From positions 248,001 to 312,000 of the forward strand of contig JAVXUO010002863.1 of NCBI GenBank assembly GCA_033065855.1: a stretch of 64,000 nucleotides of DNA. The letters run 5' to 3'. The position numbers and the translations under genes are program-made. The notes below the pieces were generated by a model. It ran no database searches. It saw nothing but the letters and a program-made list of their open reading frames with translations, and had not been told where the DNA came from. The stretch is from Escallonia rubra (lineage: Eukaryota; Streptophyta; Magnoliopsida; Escalloniales; Escalloniaceae). Below, piece by piece: positions 33,321 to 45,557 of this stretch (position 1 is the stretch's first letter; each line of letters starts with the position of its first letter).

Positions 33321-36300
33321 ATGGTGAAGACAAGATTTGTTCCTTATGGCGATGAGGGAGAAGGAGTAGAATGTCCTCCTAACCCTCGGTGGGGAGTTGG
33401 GGATCTTATGGATCATATTGATCTTATCGATTCTCGCATTCTGATTCCCTACAAGAAACACCCATAACATGTCACCCCGCACATTTTAGGCCCATCGTTT
33501 AGGGTTCGTCCGCAACCCCTAAAAGGATACCCAATCGACGACTCAGAGAAATTGCTGCTCAGTTCGCCCTTTCTAAACTGGAAAGGTTGGAGTGAAACTG
33601 GTTTGCCGATTCGATCCTAGCCGACTCCGATTCATGCCGACTGGGGTTTGTGGGTTGATCGTTTGTCCGCTACTTATGCCAATCAGTGGAGGTGGTAAGG
33701 TATTTTTGAACTCATCCATATGTCTAAAACTCCTCCCAAAGTAGATCGATGGCTTTTGTCTAGCTCCTTTTGTTTCTGGTCAACTACTATCAATGCCCTT
33801 ATGTTAAGAACTAAGATTATGGCTCTTACCATTCTCGATGTCTGTGCCTTAACGGGTCTTCTGCCGATTGTTGGTCATGCTAATGCTTTGACCTATCATA
33901 ACCCTACCAATCTGTCTCTAGATGTTCCGTCTTCTAAATATTTTGAGACCTTCGAAAGATATTTTCTCAAGTCAAAGAATGCTAATGCTTCGCCTGATCT
34001 AAAAGAGTTAGCCATTTTCCTTTGGATGTGGCTTTCTCGTCATGTTTTCTGTGTCTCTAGTCTTTCATTGACCAATGAGTATATGAACTTAGCCATCAGC
34101 TTAGCTCATGGTAGTGAGTATGCTCTTGCACCCTTAGTATTGGATAGTTTGTACAGGTCGATGTTTACCATGGTGGAGAAGAAAATTCATTAGAGCACTG
34201 GTGGTCCTCTTTGGTTGATGCAACTGTGGTTGCATGCTTATTTTCCAGAATTTGGTCCCACTATCCCTGATCAGCCTGATTCTTTCTTCTTGACTTATGG
34301 TCATTGTTTGTCCTTGGGTAACATCAGGCTCCATTCTTTTATATCATGTTTTCGTTTCTTATTTTATTTCAATTTCTTCAAGCGTGGACACCCTTTTCTT
34401 GCTAGATCAATCGGTCCTCACTGGTTTAGAAACCTCCCTACTTACATAAATGATACTATGCCCATAGAGCTTCAGGATAGGGTTCGGAGGATATGGGCTA
34501 GTTTTCTCTATGGGCAATTTCATCATACATGTGGTCAGATTGTTACCACTCCTTTAGGATCCTGTGGGTATGACCGGTATACTCCCTCCCAATTTGGACA
34601 GCAATTTGGGTTGGTACAAGGGATTCCAGCTCCTTTCTTTATAGACAACTGCTTCTTGGAGGCCAAAGAAAGGATTAAACGGATCACAGTGAACCATATC
34701 AGGAAGATCGACAAAGTCGTTGACGAATCGATGGACAGTTTTGTCATGTCTAATTTTAAGATTCGTACCGCTAGATCAGTTACCCCTTTCGACCCATGGT
34801 ATCAAGAAAACATCTCGGGATTATATGATGGCGTCAACTATGCTTCTTGCATGGTTCGTTTGGCCGTGGACAACCTGCATCGACCATGTATCCTTTTTTC
34901 CTTTTGATGCCATTCATTATTAATCTTAGTCTGTTCACTACATCTTGGCTTATCGATGCAGGAAATATCAATCAACCTGCTGCCTCAAGGAAAAGGGATC
35001 GATCCCCTTCCACGGGACCCTCTCAATCAATATCAAGTAGAAAAGGGACATAACCTGTTGCTGAATTTTCCTCAGACAAACATAATGTTGATGACGAATC
35101 GGATGATTCTTCTAAGAATTTACTCTCCGAAAATAGGAAAGAATTTGAAGACATAGGAGAAGAAAATGATGAAGAAGACAATGTTCCTTTCATTCACCAA
35201 AGAAAAACAATTAGAGAAAGAAGAAGGCAAGCTGAGCACGTACCTGGTGATATTCCTTCTATCCCTCCATCAAACGAACCAATATTGGTTGTTCCTCTAA
35301 GTGTTGCTCTCCTTCTCAGACTGCTTCAACTTTTATAACCTTTCGGCTAGGTTTGAGTCCTTTTGCTATTGTGTCATTCTCTGATACACACTAAAAGCTT
35401 ACTTCGACTTTTACCTTATCTCCATGTAGCCGATCAAGATGTTAGATCACCCGAGAAACCCATTACTGAAATGGGAACTTCTGTAGATGTTATTTTCGAG
35501 CAGGCACAAGGATCTTCTCTTGACCCAGCCAATCAGCCAAGAGCTCCTTCAAATTCTCTGGTCGATTCAATCATGCCCAGATCTAAAGCTACCAGGAGGA
35601 AAAGTGTTGCTCGCAAAACTCGTTTTAGTGCAAGAACTATGTTTTTGAAGGTAAAAAATCCTTTTTGTTGGCTCTCGTATTTATTTGCTAAATTTTCATC
35701 ATTTACCCCCTTATTAGGATTTGGGTGGTATTACCATCGATTTGACTCAGGAGAGTGCCAGTAAAGATGACAATCCCGACGATACTTCTTCCGATGCTCC
35801 TGCCGGCGAGGGGATTGATACGGAGATCACTAGTGGTATGGTGTCTCCAGTTATTGCTCCTCATCGATCAGCATCTCCCCCTCAATAGGTTTGCAAGTTT
35901 CTGATCACTGTAACTTATCATTATATTGGTGACTCATACTTTATTGCCATCTATTTTGAAGATTGATGAGCCTTGGGATGTTCCAGATGAAGAAGATTCT
36001 GATGATCCTTCTATCAGTCACCATTCTGAACAACCAGGCGATGTTGCTTTGCCTAACTTTCCATTTGTTGAAACCTGCCCCCTAACTGAAGCTGCATCTC
36101 TGCTGATGCAGATCTGGTTCAAAGCCCTAAACTCACGCCTGCAACATCTAGTCATGTTGCGGCTGTCCCTTCGATGTCTGAGTCATCAGCTCCTCCAGTT
36201 GTCTCTAATTCTCCTTCGATCACCTAGACGGTAGCAAAGGCTACGTGTATCTTAGCTGCTCGACAATCTTCGGCTCCTATGCCAACTGTCGATGACATCA

Positions 36301-36947
36301 ACCGTAAGTTCTTGCAACTTCAGTCAGCCATTAGTGCCTTTTCATGTTCTCCGAGCAGTACATCGACTTCGCCTTCCAGTGTTGATGCGGTTGCTATTCT
36401 TAACATTTTTAAGAGTTTGCTTAGTCATCGTCTTCCTGATATTTTGGCTAATGATGATGCCGTGCTGAAGATGAACGATCTGATCGATACCCTTACTGAT
36501 AATACATCAGCTTTGAATGTTGTTCAATCAGGTTTAATTTCTACTCTAAAATTCTAAATCTCTCTGATATCTGCTTCTTGGAAACAAGGTATGGGCATTA
36601 GATCTAATGTCCAGGTAGTAGATTGAGATATCGATGCTCTAAACATCCAAGTCCAAGAGAAGAATCAGATTAGTTTGTAGATTTCCAGAGAGATTGATGA
36701 GATTAAGGTTGAGAAGAAAGAGTTGGAAATGAAGATGAATGCACTAAATCAGAAAGAGCAAAGTCTGCTGGAGCAGCAAAATAGTGTTTATCAAGAAGCT
36801 ATTGATTTAGCAGCAGCTATGGAGGAGCCTTTAAAGAATGAGCTAAGACTCAACCCCAGCTTACTTTTGCTGACCAAATTATGTCTAGAGCCGAAAGTCA
36901 GTGGGCAGAAATTCAATCTACTTTTGATGTTTAATGTAAACAGTTAG
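33321..36947 (+). pseudogene. Antisense extra ORF of the Tat element (plant-mobile-domain-like)
   Basis: The reading starts at the ATG at 33321 and is opposite in strand to gag-pol. Stops interrupt the first 400 nt, then two long frames follow: 33720-34193 (157 aa, SKTPPKVDRWLLSSSFCFWS, ALTGLLP, LKELAIFLWMWLSRHVFC) and 34215-34907 (230 aa, QLWLHAYFPEFGP, RSIGPHWFRNLP, QFGLVQGIPAP). This pattern is that of the plant mobile domain/transposase_28-like proteins known as additional antisense ORFs in Tat elements. Downstream pieces to about 36947 carry acidic Ser/Pro-rich and coiled-coil-like sequence (ELEMKMNALNQKEQSLLEQQ). Function is unknown even for intact copies. Confidence 0.7.
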
Positions 36948-37055
36948 TTTCTTTGGCCAGCTTTTGTTTTTGGACTATTATTCGTAATGAAACTGCTTTC
37001 TTTAGATTTTATTTGCAGTTTTCTTTTATTCTTGATTTTCTTAACCTTTATCAGG

Positions 37056-38330
37056 CTAGTGCAAACCATCCATATCGATTGGCTCTATTCCTTCCCACAT
37101 GGAAGGGAAATACTTTTTTAGGTATTGGCCATTTATCGGCTTAGCATGCAATTGTCCTTCTAGTGTTTTCAGCCAGTATGCTCCGCCTCTTAACACTTTA
37201 TGGACTAAAAAGGGTCCTTCCCAATTTGGCGACCACTTTCCAAATTTTGGGTCTTTTAACCCTATAGGTAATATAGTTTTCCACACTAAATCTCCTTCTT
37301 GGAATGTTTTTGGTAAGACTCTTCGGTTGTAGGATCTACTTACCTTTAATTTTTTAGCATGCAATCTATCTAATGCGTCCAAGCGATGGTCATCTAGATC
37401 TTCCAACTCGATCGCCATAGCCTCGTTGTATGCTGCCACTGGCATACTATTTTGCATAGCTACACAAAAAGGCCTTACTGCTATTTCCATAGGTAATACA
37501 AGATCATGCCTATATGTCAAAGCATATGGAGTTATTCCTGTAGTAGACCTCGGGGAAGTTCGGAATGCCCAAAGAACTTCCGATAACAGTCGATGCCAGT
37601 CATTTGGAGAATCTTCAATAGCCTTCTCCATAATGTTGTTTGATAGACTTATTCGTTGCTTCAGTTGACCACTTGCTTGTGCATAATAAGGAGTAGAGTT
37701 TATTATCTCAAATTTGTAATCTCTGGCGAACTCACGTATTTGTCCCCCAGTAAAAACGGTACCTCTATCGGCCGTGATTGTTTGAGGTAATTCGAATCGA
37801 TGGATTATGTTTTCTTTAATGAAGGTGATTACACTCTCTTATGTAACAGTTTTCATTGGTTTGACTTATGTCCATTTTGTGGAGTAATCAGTTGCCACGA
37901 TTATAAATCCATGCCTTTTAGACGAAGAAGGATGTATTTGTCCAATTAAATCCATGGCCCATCCCGTGAAAGGCCAGGGTTTCACTATCGATTGCAATTC
38001 TATGCATGGTGCACGATGAACGACTCCATGTTTCTGGCAAGCTTGACATCCCTTTGCGTATCAAACATAATCTTCCATTATGGTAGGCCAGTAATGGCCA
38101 TGTCGTCTAATCCACCATCTTATTTTTATGCCTGCTTAATGAGCACCACATATGCCTTCATGTTTGCACCAAAAAAAAAATATGCCTTCATGCACCTCAG
38201 CCATCACCTGCATGGCCTCTTGTTGTCCCAGACACCTAAGCGCCAATCCTTCTGGCGTCCGTTTAAATAAATTGCCATATAATAAGAAGTATTTGATTGC
38301 TTGCAACTTTATTTTTGCGTCTGCTTTTAA
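37056..38330 (-). pseudogene. Integrase (Tat element), broken
   Basis: The intact C-terminal frame at 37631-37056 includes EVLWAFRTSPRSTTGITPY and a GPFLVHKVLRGGAYWLKTL chromo/SH3-like region. Upstream on the same strand, with interruptions, are a zinc-finger-like HACQKHG segment, WPFTGWAMDLIG, and TADRGTVFTGGQI, which carry the first two acidic residues of the DDE core. At least two stops occur between them, so the enzyme is not made. Confidence 0.8.
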
Positions 38331-38818
38331 CTAAGGGTCCTGCAAATATTGGATAATAGGTGTCCTCCAGTCGCCTTGAATCGTATTATTGGCAAGCATT
38401 TTGATATTTTTATCCATTGTTCATTGATTCCATTAGGGACTTTTAAACCTGAGGCTAACTGGGCCATTACATTGGCACCACCATTGTCTATCCGGGGAAT
38501 GTGGGTTATGGTTACATCATCGAATTTTGCTAACAAATATCACGCGATGTTGAAATACATCTCTAGACCCGGAGCATTGCATTTAAACTCTCCGTTCAAC
38601 TGTTTCATAACCAGTTGAGAATCCCCAGATATTTGTATTGTTGTGACATGCATATCCAACAATATCTCTAAACCAATGATTAAGGCTTCATATTCTGCCT
38701 GATTGTTTGAACAATCTTTTTCGATTTGGAAAGCAAACTGGTGTACATTTCCGGTATAAGAAACTAACACTACACCTGCACCATCTCTTTGGCTAGTTTT
38801 TGATCCATCAAACATCAT
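38327..38818 (-). pseudogene. Second RNase H domain (Tat element)
   Basis: FDGSKTSQRDGAGVVLVS, CSNNQAEYEALIIGLEILL and ISGDSQLVMKQLNGEF carry the D, E and D catalytic positions of RNase H type I (the D-E-D core). A frame break near 38540 separates the last piece, which has HIPRIDNGGANVMAQLASG. A host-like second RNase H downstream of the RT-linked one is characteristic of Tat/Ogre elements. Confidence 0.8.
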
Positions 38819-38821
38819 TTT

Positions 38822-40201
38822 CTAAGGGGCGATGCCGATATAGATTATTCTATTTTCCAGGTTATCACTTGGATGATTTGCTAAAAAATCAGCCAATGCT
38901 TGCCCTTTTACAGCTTTTTGAGGTATGTATGTTAAGCTGTATTCTATCAACGCAAAGACCCATTTCCCCATTTTTCCCTTTAACACTGGTCTTGACAACA
39001 TGTATTTTATCAAGTATGTTTGCGCAATCACTAATATATCGAACGAAAACATATAATGTCGAAGCTTGACTGCAGTAGAATATAGGGTTAAACATAACTT
39101 TTCCACACCAGTGTACTTTTGCTCAATTACATTCAAACCTCGACTGAAATAGTAGATGGCTTGTTCAAAACCCTGGTTGTTCTCTTGAGCTAGCAAGCTT
39201 CCAAGTGATGATTCTGTTGCCGATACATATAACTTTGAAGGCCTCCCCATCCTCGGTGGCATTAATACAGGGGGTTTGGATAGATACTCTTTTATCGACT
39301 GAAAAGCACGTTGATGCTCCGCTTCCCATCGATACTCAATATCTCCTTTCATCCCTAACAAGGCTGAGAACGCTCTTGTTTTTCTTGCTAAATTAGCAAT
39401 AAACCGACGTAAGAAATTGACTTGTCCTAAAAAATACTGAAGTTCCTTCTTATTCGAAGGAGGTTTAGCATTTATAATGGCTTTTGCCTTGTTTTTATCG
39501 ATTTTAATCCCTTTTTGATGGACCAAAAATCCTAAGAAATTCCCTGCAGAAACTCCAAAAGCACATTTCAAAGGATTCATTTTTAAATTATGCTTCCTCA
39601 TTCTTATGAAAGCTTTTTCTAAGTGTTCTATATTCTTATGATGGTCATCCGATTTGATGACTACATCATCAATATATACTTATAAGAATTTGCCAATCAT
39701 ATCATGAAAAATTAAATTCATCGCCCTTTGATATGTTGCCCCAGCATTTTTTAAACCGAAAGGCATGACTAATCATTCAAATGTGCATATTGCCCCTGGG
39801 CACCTAAATGTTGTTTTATGGACATCTTCATCTTTGATAAAAATCTGGTTATATCCCGCATTTCCATCCATAAACGACATGATAGTATGTTTAGATGCTG
39901 AATCAACTAACATGTCTACAATGGGCATAGCATATTAGTCTTTAGGAGTAGCATAATTTAAATTCCTAAAATCAATGCATACTCTTAACTCACCATTTTT
40001 CTTCAATACAGGAACAATATTTGACATCCATTCAACGTACCTGGCTGGCCGAATAAATTTGGCCTTGAGGAGTCGTTCGATTTCTTCTTTAACCAGCAGT
40101 GTTACCTCATTCAACATTTTCCTGGGAGCCTGCATGAATGGTTTGAATCCCTGCTTGATTGGCAATCCGTGCTCCACCAGCTTCCTGTCTAAATCGGTCA
40201 T
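38822..40201 (-). pseudogene. Reverse transcriptase and first RNase H (Tat element), with stops
   Basis: 40201-39935 has KLVEHGLPIKQGFKPFMQAP and RPARYVEWMSNIVPVLKKNG with CIDFRNLN. 39934-39602 has MSFMDGNAGYNQIFI, MPFGLKNAGATYQRAMN and the YIDDVV catalytic box, interrupted by three in-frame stops. 39601-38822 has KCAFGV..GNFLGFLV, FLGQVNFLRRFI and the RNase H-like LYVSATESSLGSLLAQE, ending in a tether region. Domain order and motifs are those of plant Ty3/gypsy pol. Confidence 0.88.
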
Positions 40202-41619
40202 CTATTCGTAACTCCACGCAAAGCAATCTTTATAACTCTTGACCAAATCGACGATTCTCCCTCTAACCTGACCGATAATTGAGCACTAACGTAAATCAGC
40301 CGTGGATCGGCTTCTGTTCCCAAATTCACCTCTATTAGTGGGTCTTGTGTCTCTATTTTCAAATCGTCCAACTTGGCCGGTGCTAATCTAAGATCTTGCA
40401 ACTGAATTCCATCCAATCGATCTTTTTCTTCATCTTCAACGCATTCTGCCCATTCCATAGGCGACAACCTTGCCAATCTTTTTTCCATGGCATATACCAT
40501 TAATTTCTTGAAAGTCTTCCTGACCTCTTCATGTCCTTCTCTAAATTTATTTATATCTTCAGCCGTTATCGGCTGGCTTTTAAGATTTTTGAAACTTCCT
40601 TCAGTCTCCAAACCTTCAGCTACAGAAACATCTTTCAGCTTCCGTTGCATTCCACCTCCTCCTAGTGGACATTTAATCATTAATAATTGTCTTCATACAT
40701 TCTTGGTGAGTCGATTCCTAGGCCATCCACCAATATCCCATCTTCATCAAGGACTATTGGTTCTATATTTCGTTGATAAAATTTTGCTTCAAGGCAATTT
40801 GAGTCTGCCAAGAATGGTTTGTCATCTGCCCAAACTAACTCAGCTATTTTCTTGCCATCTTTCTCTTCCCTCCAAAATATTAGAACTTGGTGAAATAAGG
40901 ATGGTATACAGCCATTTACGTGTATCCAATCCCTTCCGAGTAGAGCGTTGAAACTTGAGGAAGAATCGATCACAAAGAACAGTGACATTTTTGTCTTTTC
41001 CTACTGTAAGCTCTATCGGGACCACTCCTTTTGACCTTGAGACTCCTCCTGCAAAATTGCATACCATAATTTCAGAGGGAATTAAATCCTTCTCATCCTT
41101 ACACAATTTCCTCAACATCCTTGTGGGTAAAATATTCACCGCAGCTCCATTATCAACAAATACTCTAGCCACTGGTTGACCGTCCATCAGCGTGGAAATA
41201 AACAAAGGTTTCAGATGCCTTGTTTTATGAGGATTTGGTTTCGACAATATGACCATGTTTCCACGATCGATCATGATTCCCTTGCTTGGATGGTTTTGAT
41301 TTGCTTCATCCATTGCATCATCTATCCCTTTGACTGTGAAACTATTGGGTACTGGTGTCTTATCATCCTCCACATCTTTTTCATTCTGGGTAAGTTGTTC
41401 TTCTTTTGCCTCAAATGTGAAAGGGAGAACAAACACCATGTTGCAGTCGATATTTGCTTCATGCTCTCCGAAGAGCAGTTTTCTTTTGGTTTCTACTTTC
41501 TTTTCTTCGTCAGCCAACCTGCTTCCTTTTTTATCTTCTTTTTTGTCAGGAAGAGCCATCTTTGCATCCTTGCTAACCGACACTTTCTTGAGCGGTTGGA
41601 ACCTCATTTTTGCAACCAT
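40198..41619 (-). pseudogene. Aspartic protease region (Tat element)
   Basis: The frame 41619-40840 contains MDGQPVARVFVDNGAAVNIL followed by PTRMLRKL and IELTVG, the pattern of the Tat retropepsin. The active-site triplet reads D-N-G rather than the usual D-T/S-G. Two more frames (40988-40680 and 40680-40198) link to RT and hold PSLFHQVLIFWRE-type and low-similarity linker sequence. Frames overlap with shifts, so the polyprotein is broken. Confidence 0.75.
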
Positions 41620-44566
41620 CTCCTGAAGAATCTCTTATTCTGTTTGCTTCTTAAGCAGAACTCCATTTGGGTTTGAACCTTCTTCTTCTCTTGACCAAAT
41701 CCACTTTCTCCTTTCAAGTTGTGCTTGCTGATTTCCAACTCTCTTTGCATTATAGCTACAAACTTTCGTTGAACCCTTCGTTTATGTGTTCTACTTAAAT
41801 CTTGATATGTTTCTGGGACTGAGACTTTCTCATGTCCAACTGTATGCCAATAACCATCGGAGGGGACTTTTGGCTTCAACGTTCTTGATTCCCCTCGATA
41901 TCTTCGCATCATTCGAAATTCTTCTCGATGTCCAGCCGGTATAGGGTTCTTCCCTTTGTAGTTTTTTTGACACATATGTCGGATCAAACGGCCCAAACTT
42001 TGGCTTTACCATTTTTGAGCCAAAATGTCCAGGTCCCACGTTGTTTTGATAAATGACTTGACTAGCCATGTTTGGCTGTTTAAAACTCATCCCTGATTGA
42101 AAGATCTCTGGCTTCCTTGGTCTGTGTTCTTGCACCGTTTCTCTGCGAACTTTGTTCTCTATCAACCGTTCTTTTTGCCACATCTTCTTTGACCATTCTT
42201 TGGAGGAGCCACAACTCTGACACACTGGCTCCCCTATCGGTCCAATTTTTGACACTGAGGTGCCCAATTTTTGGATCAAACTTCCTCTATTGGAGTTGCT
42301 TTCTTCATCAGCCCACATAATGCCTTCTCTCTTCAGACTTTCATGATTGAAAACCATATCCATATCATAATATGAACTTACCATTTCTTTAGTTTTCCTT
42401 CTGTTACAATCTCTCTCCAAGGGTTTCCTTGTCCTGAAGTTATCGCCTTCTGAACTTTCGTCTTCACTTGAGCAATCAACTGGATTGTAATCCAACGATA
42501 CCATGTTGATATCAAGTACCATCTCTGGGAAAGGGTCATTGTCCACTTCCATCATTTCTTTGTCTTTGTCAGCAAACTTGAAGAGTCCAGCCTCGATCTG
42601 ATCCTGCACTGCATTACAGAAAACAACACAATTATTAGTGTTATGACTGATAGTATTGTGCCACTTACAAAACTTAGTCTTCTTATCCTTTGGGGCTCTA
42701 AGAGGACCCTGAAGCTGAATGAACTTAATCTTCAAGAGATGATCAAAGATCTGATCTGCTTGATTTATATCGAATGATTATTTCATCAACGGGGGTGATG
42801 TATTCAACTTGTTGGCTGTCTCGAGGGCAAGCTGACGGGGTTTTTGTCTTTAACCAGAGTATCACAGGTGACTGGCTTCTTCCCAACCATCTCTGCAGCA
42901 TCCACCTCTAGGTCGATAGGATCTTGGTAATAAGTCCCATTGATGAATTCTTCTTAATCTGTTCTTCCTTCAACAAAGTTTCATATCGAGTTACCTTGGA
43001 CGATAATTCGAAAACATTCCATTCCTTCGAATTTTTTCCTGATTTCGAGATCTAGGTCATTGAGGGCTAAATTTGCCAATTCTGACTCTGGCATTTGAAA
43101 ATGGCATTTATTTTTTGAAGCTTTGAATCTTTCTAAGAATTGTTCAGCAGTTTCTCCTGAATGTTGCTTCAATCTAGCCAAATCAGCCAACGAAATCTCA
43201 GGTTCCATTTTAAAAAATTGAGCATGGAATAAAGCTTCCCTGTCTCTAAAAGAGAACACTGAATTAGGCGGCAAATTTGTGAACCATGAGAACGCTACCC
43301 CAGTCAATGAATACTGGAACCATTTCAGCTTAACCCAATCAACTTGGCCCAAATCCCCACATTGAAAAGGTAAACCTAACAATGTGTTCGATGGTTGACT
43401 GATTTCATTCACCATGAAAAAGGCTGAATTCTGAGATCTTTGCCCGCCTTGGTATTTCCCACTGATGGATATCATCAGGGTATGGTTTTTTATATAGAGG
43501 CCTATCAATAGGCCTATATCCCTGACCCATTCCAACTCGTGGAAATTCATGAGGAAATTGTGGCATCTGGCCATTTAACTCGATGGAATTCATGCGGTAA
43601 ATGAGGCACTTGGCCCATTCCCGCTCGATGAAATTCATGTGGCAAATATGGTACAGATTTGTAACCTATCCTTTCCTTATCGTTTATTTGAGCGCTATCG
43701 ATCGTTTCTTCAAATATAGGGTTTTCAAGCCTATTTACCCTTTCTAGGTTCCTCTTATGAGGAGGGGCATAGGTACCCTCTACTCCCTGGCTAGCATAAT
43801 GCTGGCTATTTCCATTTCTAGGGACTTTGATACTATTAGGCCATGTAGCAGGATTTTTTGTCCCACTTCCTCCTACTTCTTTCCTATTTGGCCCGTTTTC
43901 TCCCCCGTCGATAGGTGCGGGAATGTACTAACCAGAATCATGCAGTTGATTTGAACTTAAACCATTTGCTTGCTTTACAGCATTTTCGATCCTTATAGGA
44001 GAACCGTTGATCTCCAACGGATCAGTATGGTCGTGAATAGGGGCTTTCCCCTTTTGCAGGTTCAAACTTACCACTTTAGTGATAGAAGAAGTCTGTTTTT
44101 GGATTTCTCTCGACAGACCTTTTATCATTTCTCTTTCAGAGGTATTTCTTTCCTCTGAAGCTCGCTTCACTTCCTCTACTATTTTAGAACTGAATTGACT
44201 TTGCTCACTAACCAATTTATTCAAAGACATAGTTTGATTTTCCATAACAATCATAAATCTAGACACCATGTCTTTAACTTCTTGGTTTGATGAACTAACC
44301 TGGTCCATCATCTGTGCCAAAGTTTGGCTACTGTGGCCGATAGTCGGCATCCCCATGTTAGGACTTCCATTGTCACTGGAGCATCCTCCGTTGGAATTTC
44401 CTGAATCTTGAACGTTAGCGTTCATATTTTCAGTTCCGTTCATGCTGTTAACGGCTTGATTATTCCTTGTTTCTTCTGAGTTGTCACCGTTGTTGTTGGT
44501 GCTTGGATTTTCGATACCATTAGTGGTACCATTTTGCCTCACAACATTACTCCGTGTGCTTGGCAT
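41604..44566 (-). pseudogene. Gag (Tat element), in three frame blocks
   Basis: The N-terminal block 44566-43928 starts at an ATG (MPSTRSNVVRQNG) and is Asn/Ser-rich. The retrotrans_gag core is in 43574-42981 (KWFQYSLTGVAFSWFTNLPP, FHAQFFKMEPEISLADLARL, GETAEQFLERFK). A C-terminal block at 42735-41604 includes a CKWHNTISHNTNNC zinc-knuckle-like motif. Frame changes near 43.9 kb, 42.9 kb and 41.9 kb disrupt continuity. Confidence 0.8.
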
Positions 44567-44589
44567 AGTTTTCTTTTTTAGCTACCTGT

Positions 44590-44608
44590 GTCCCACTGGG
44601 CGTGCCAA
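44590..44608 (-). other. Primer binding site (Tat element)
   Basis: Directly after the 5' LTR in coding orientation the sequence is TTGGCACGCCCAGTGGGAC, a common post-LTR sequence of Tat-type elements. I do not assign the primer tRNA. Confidence 0.6.
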
Positions 44609-45364
44609 TGTTTGTGCTATTGGGCAAACTCACTATCGATCGTGAGCCTGTGACACAATCGATGAACTGTATGGGATCTTTTTTGCCTCTTGGGCCTGAG
44701 AACTTCATTAAAAAGGAAAACTAAATGAGGACAATATGCGGAAACAATCAACAGATGATGCGCCCACTGGAATTGCAAAGATATTTCTTACAACACAACG
44801 AATACAATTTCTACAACGTACTTGATTCTCTATCGATACTATGCAGATCATCTAGCAAACTATCCTAAGGAAATTTAACATGCTAATATTCCTAGTCTAA
44901 ATTTGTTGATGAGTTTGGCGACCCTTTTTCTGTTGCTTTCCATCTACTTTTATACTTGAAATATTTGTAACCGCCTTCCCTTGGTAACTGTCATCCTTTA
45001 TCTTTATTGGAGACACTTCTCGATCTCCATGATCAATTGCTTCTTCCAAAACTCCCTCAATCGTGTTGATCGTGGTCCGCTTCAAAATCTCCACTAATCA
45101 ACTTCCTGTGGCACGTTTTTTTTTCATGTCTGTTTCAACGTTATCGACCGTGACACTAGTTGGCGGTTTCCTCCTTCTTGTGCGGTTTATTCAAACATTT
45201 GGTTTTCCCGCCTTCTCTTGCTCATTTATCTCTTCCTTATAATTCGGTAACAAATGATAACTACTGTAATCGTGCCTTTTTCACTTTCTTCATTTATGCA
45301 CTCTTTTGTGGTTATCACTATGCCATGTGTATGCACGCCATTCGTGAAAATATTGGTGCCAACA
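44609..45364 (-). repeat. 5' LTR (in coding orientation)
   Basis: Same 756-bp length as the other LTR. In coding orientation it starts TGTTGGCACC and ends GCACAAACA. Confidence 0.92.
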
Positions 45365-45557
45365 ACATGTCAAAAACGAGTGGGGTGACTGCCACTAAAG
45401 GAAGTACCAGAGAACAGGGGCAACAGAGCAACACTTATAGAGGATGCTACTGTTCCTACTGAGTTTCATTTTCTTTCCTGTGCTACAGTGGACTCTCCTT
45501 TTCAAGAGGCATATAAGTACACCCCGCAGATCACTGTCAAGAAGTATTACTTTGTTG
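45365..45557. other. Segment between Tat element and hAT-like element
   Basis: Contains the right target duplication of the Tat element, then sequence that continues at 47076 beyond the hAT-like insertion. It may be the distal 3' flank of the IVD gene. No gene recognised. Confidence 0.5.

Larger units (their letters stand above)
32373..45364 (-). mobile_element. Tat-lineage Ty3/gypsy LTR retrotransposon, full length but defective
   Basis: Two 756-bp LTRs (32373-33128 and 44609-45364) and the 5-bp target duplication ACATG (32368-32372 and 45365-45369) define a 12,992-bp insertion. Gag, protease, RT, two RNase H regions and integrase read on the minus strand. An extra ORF lies antisense between integrase and the downstream LTR. 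The second (host-type) RNase H and the antisense ORF point to the Tat lineage. A hand comparison of the LTRs gives about 35-40 differences in 756 bp (about 95% identical), so the insertion is moderately old. Many in-frame stops make it non-autonomous now. Confidence 0.92.
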
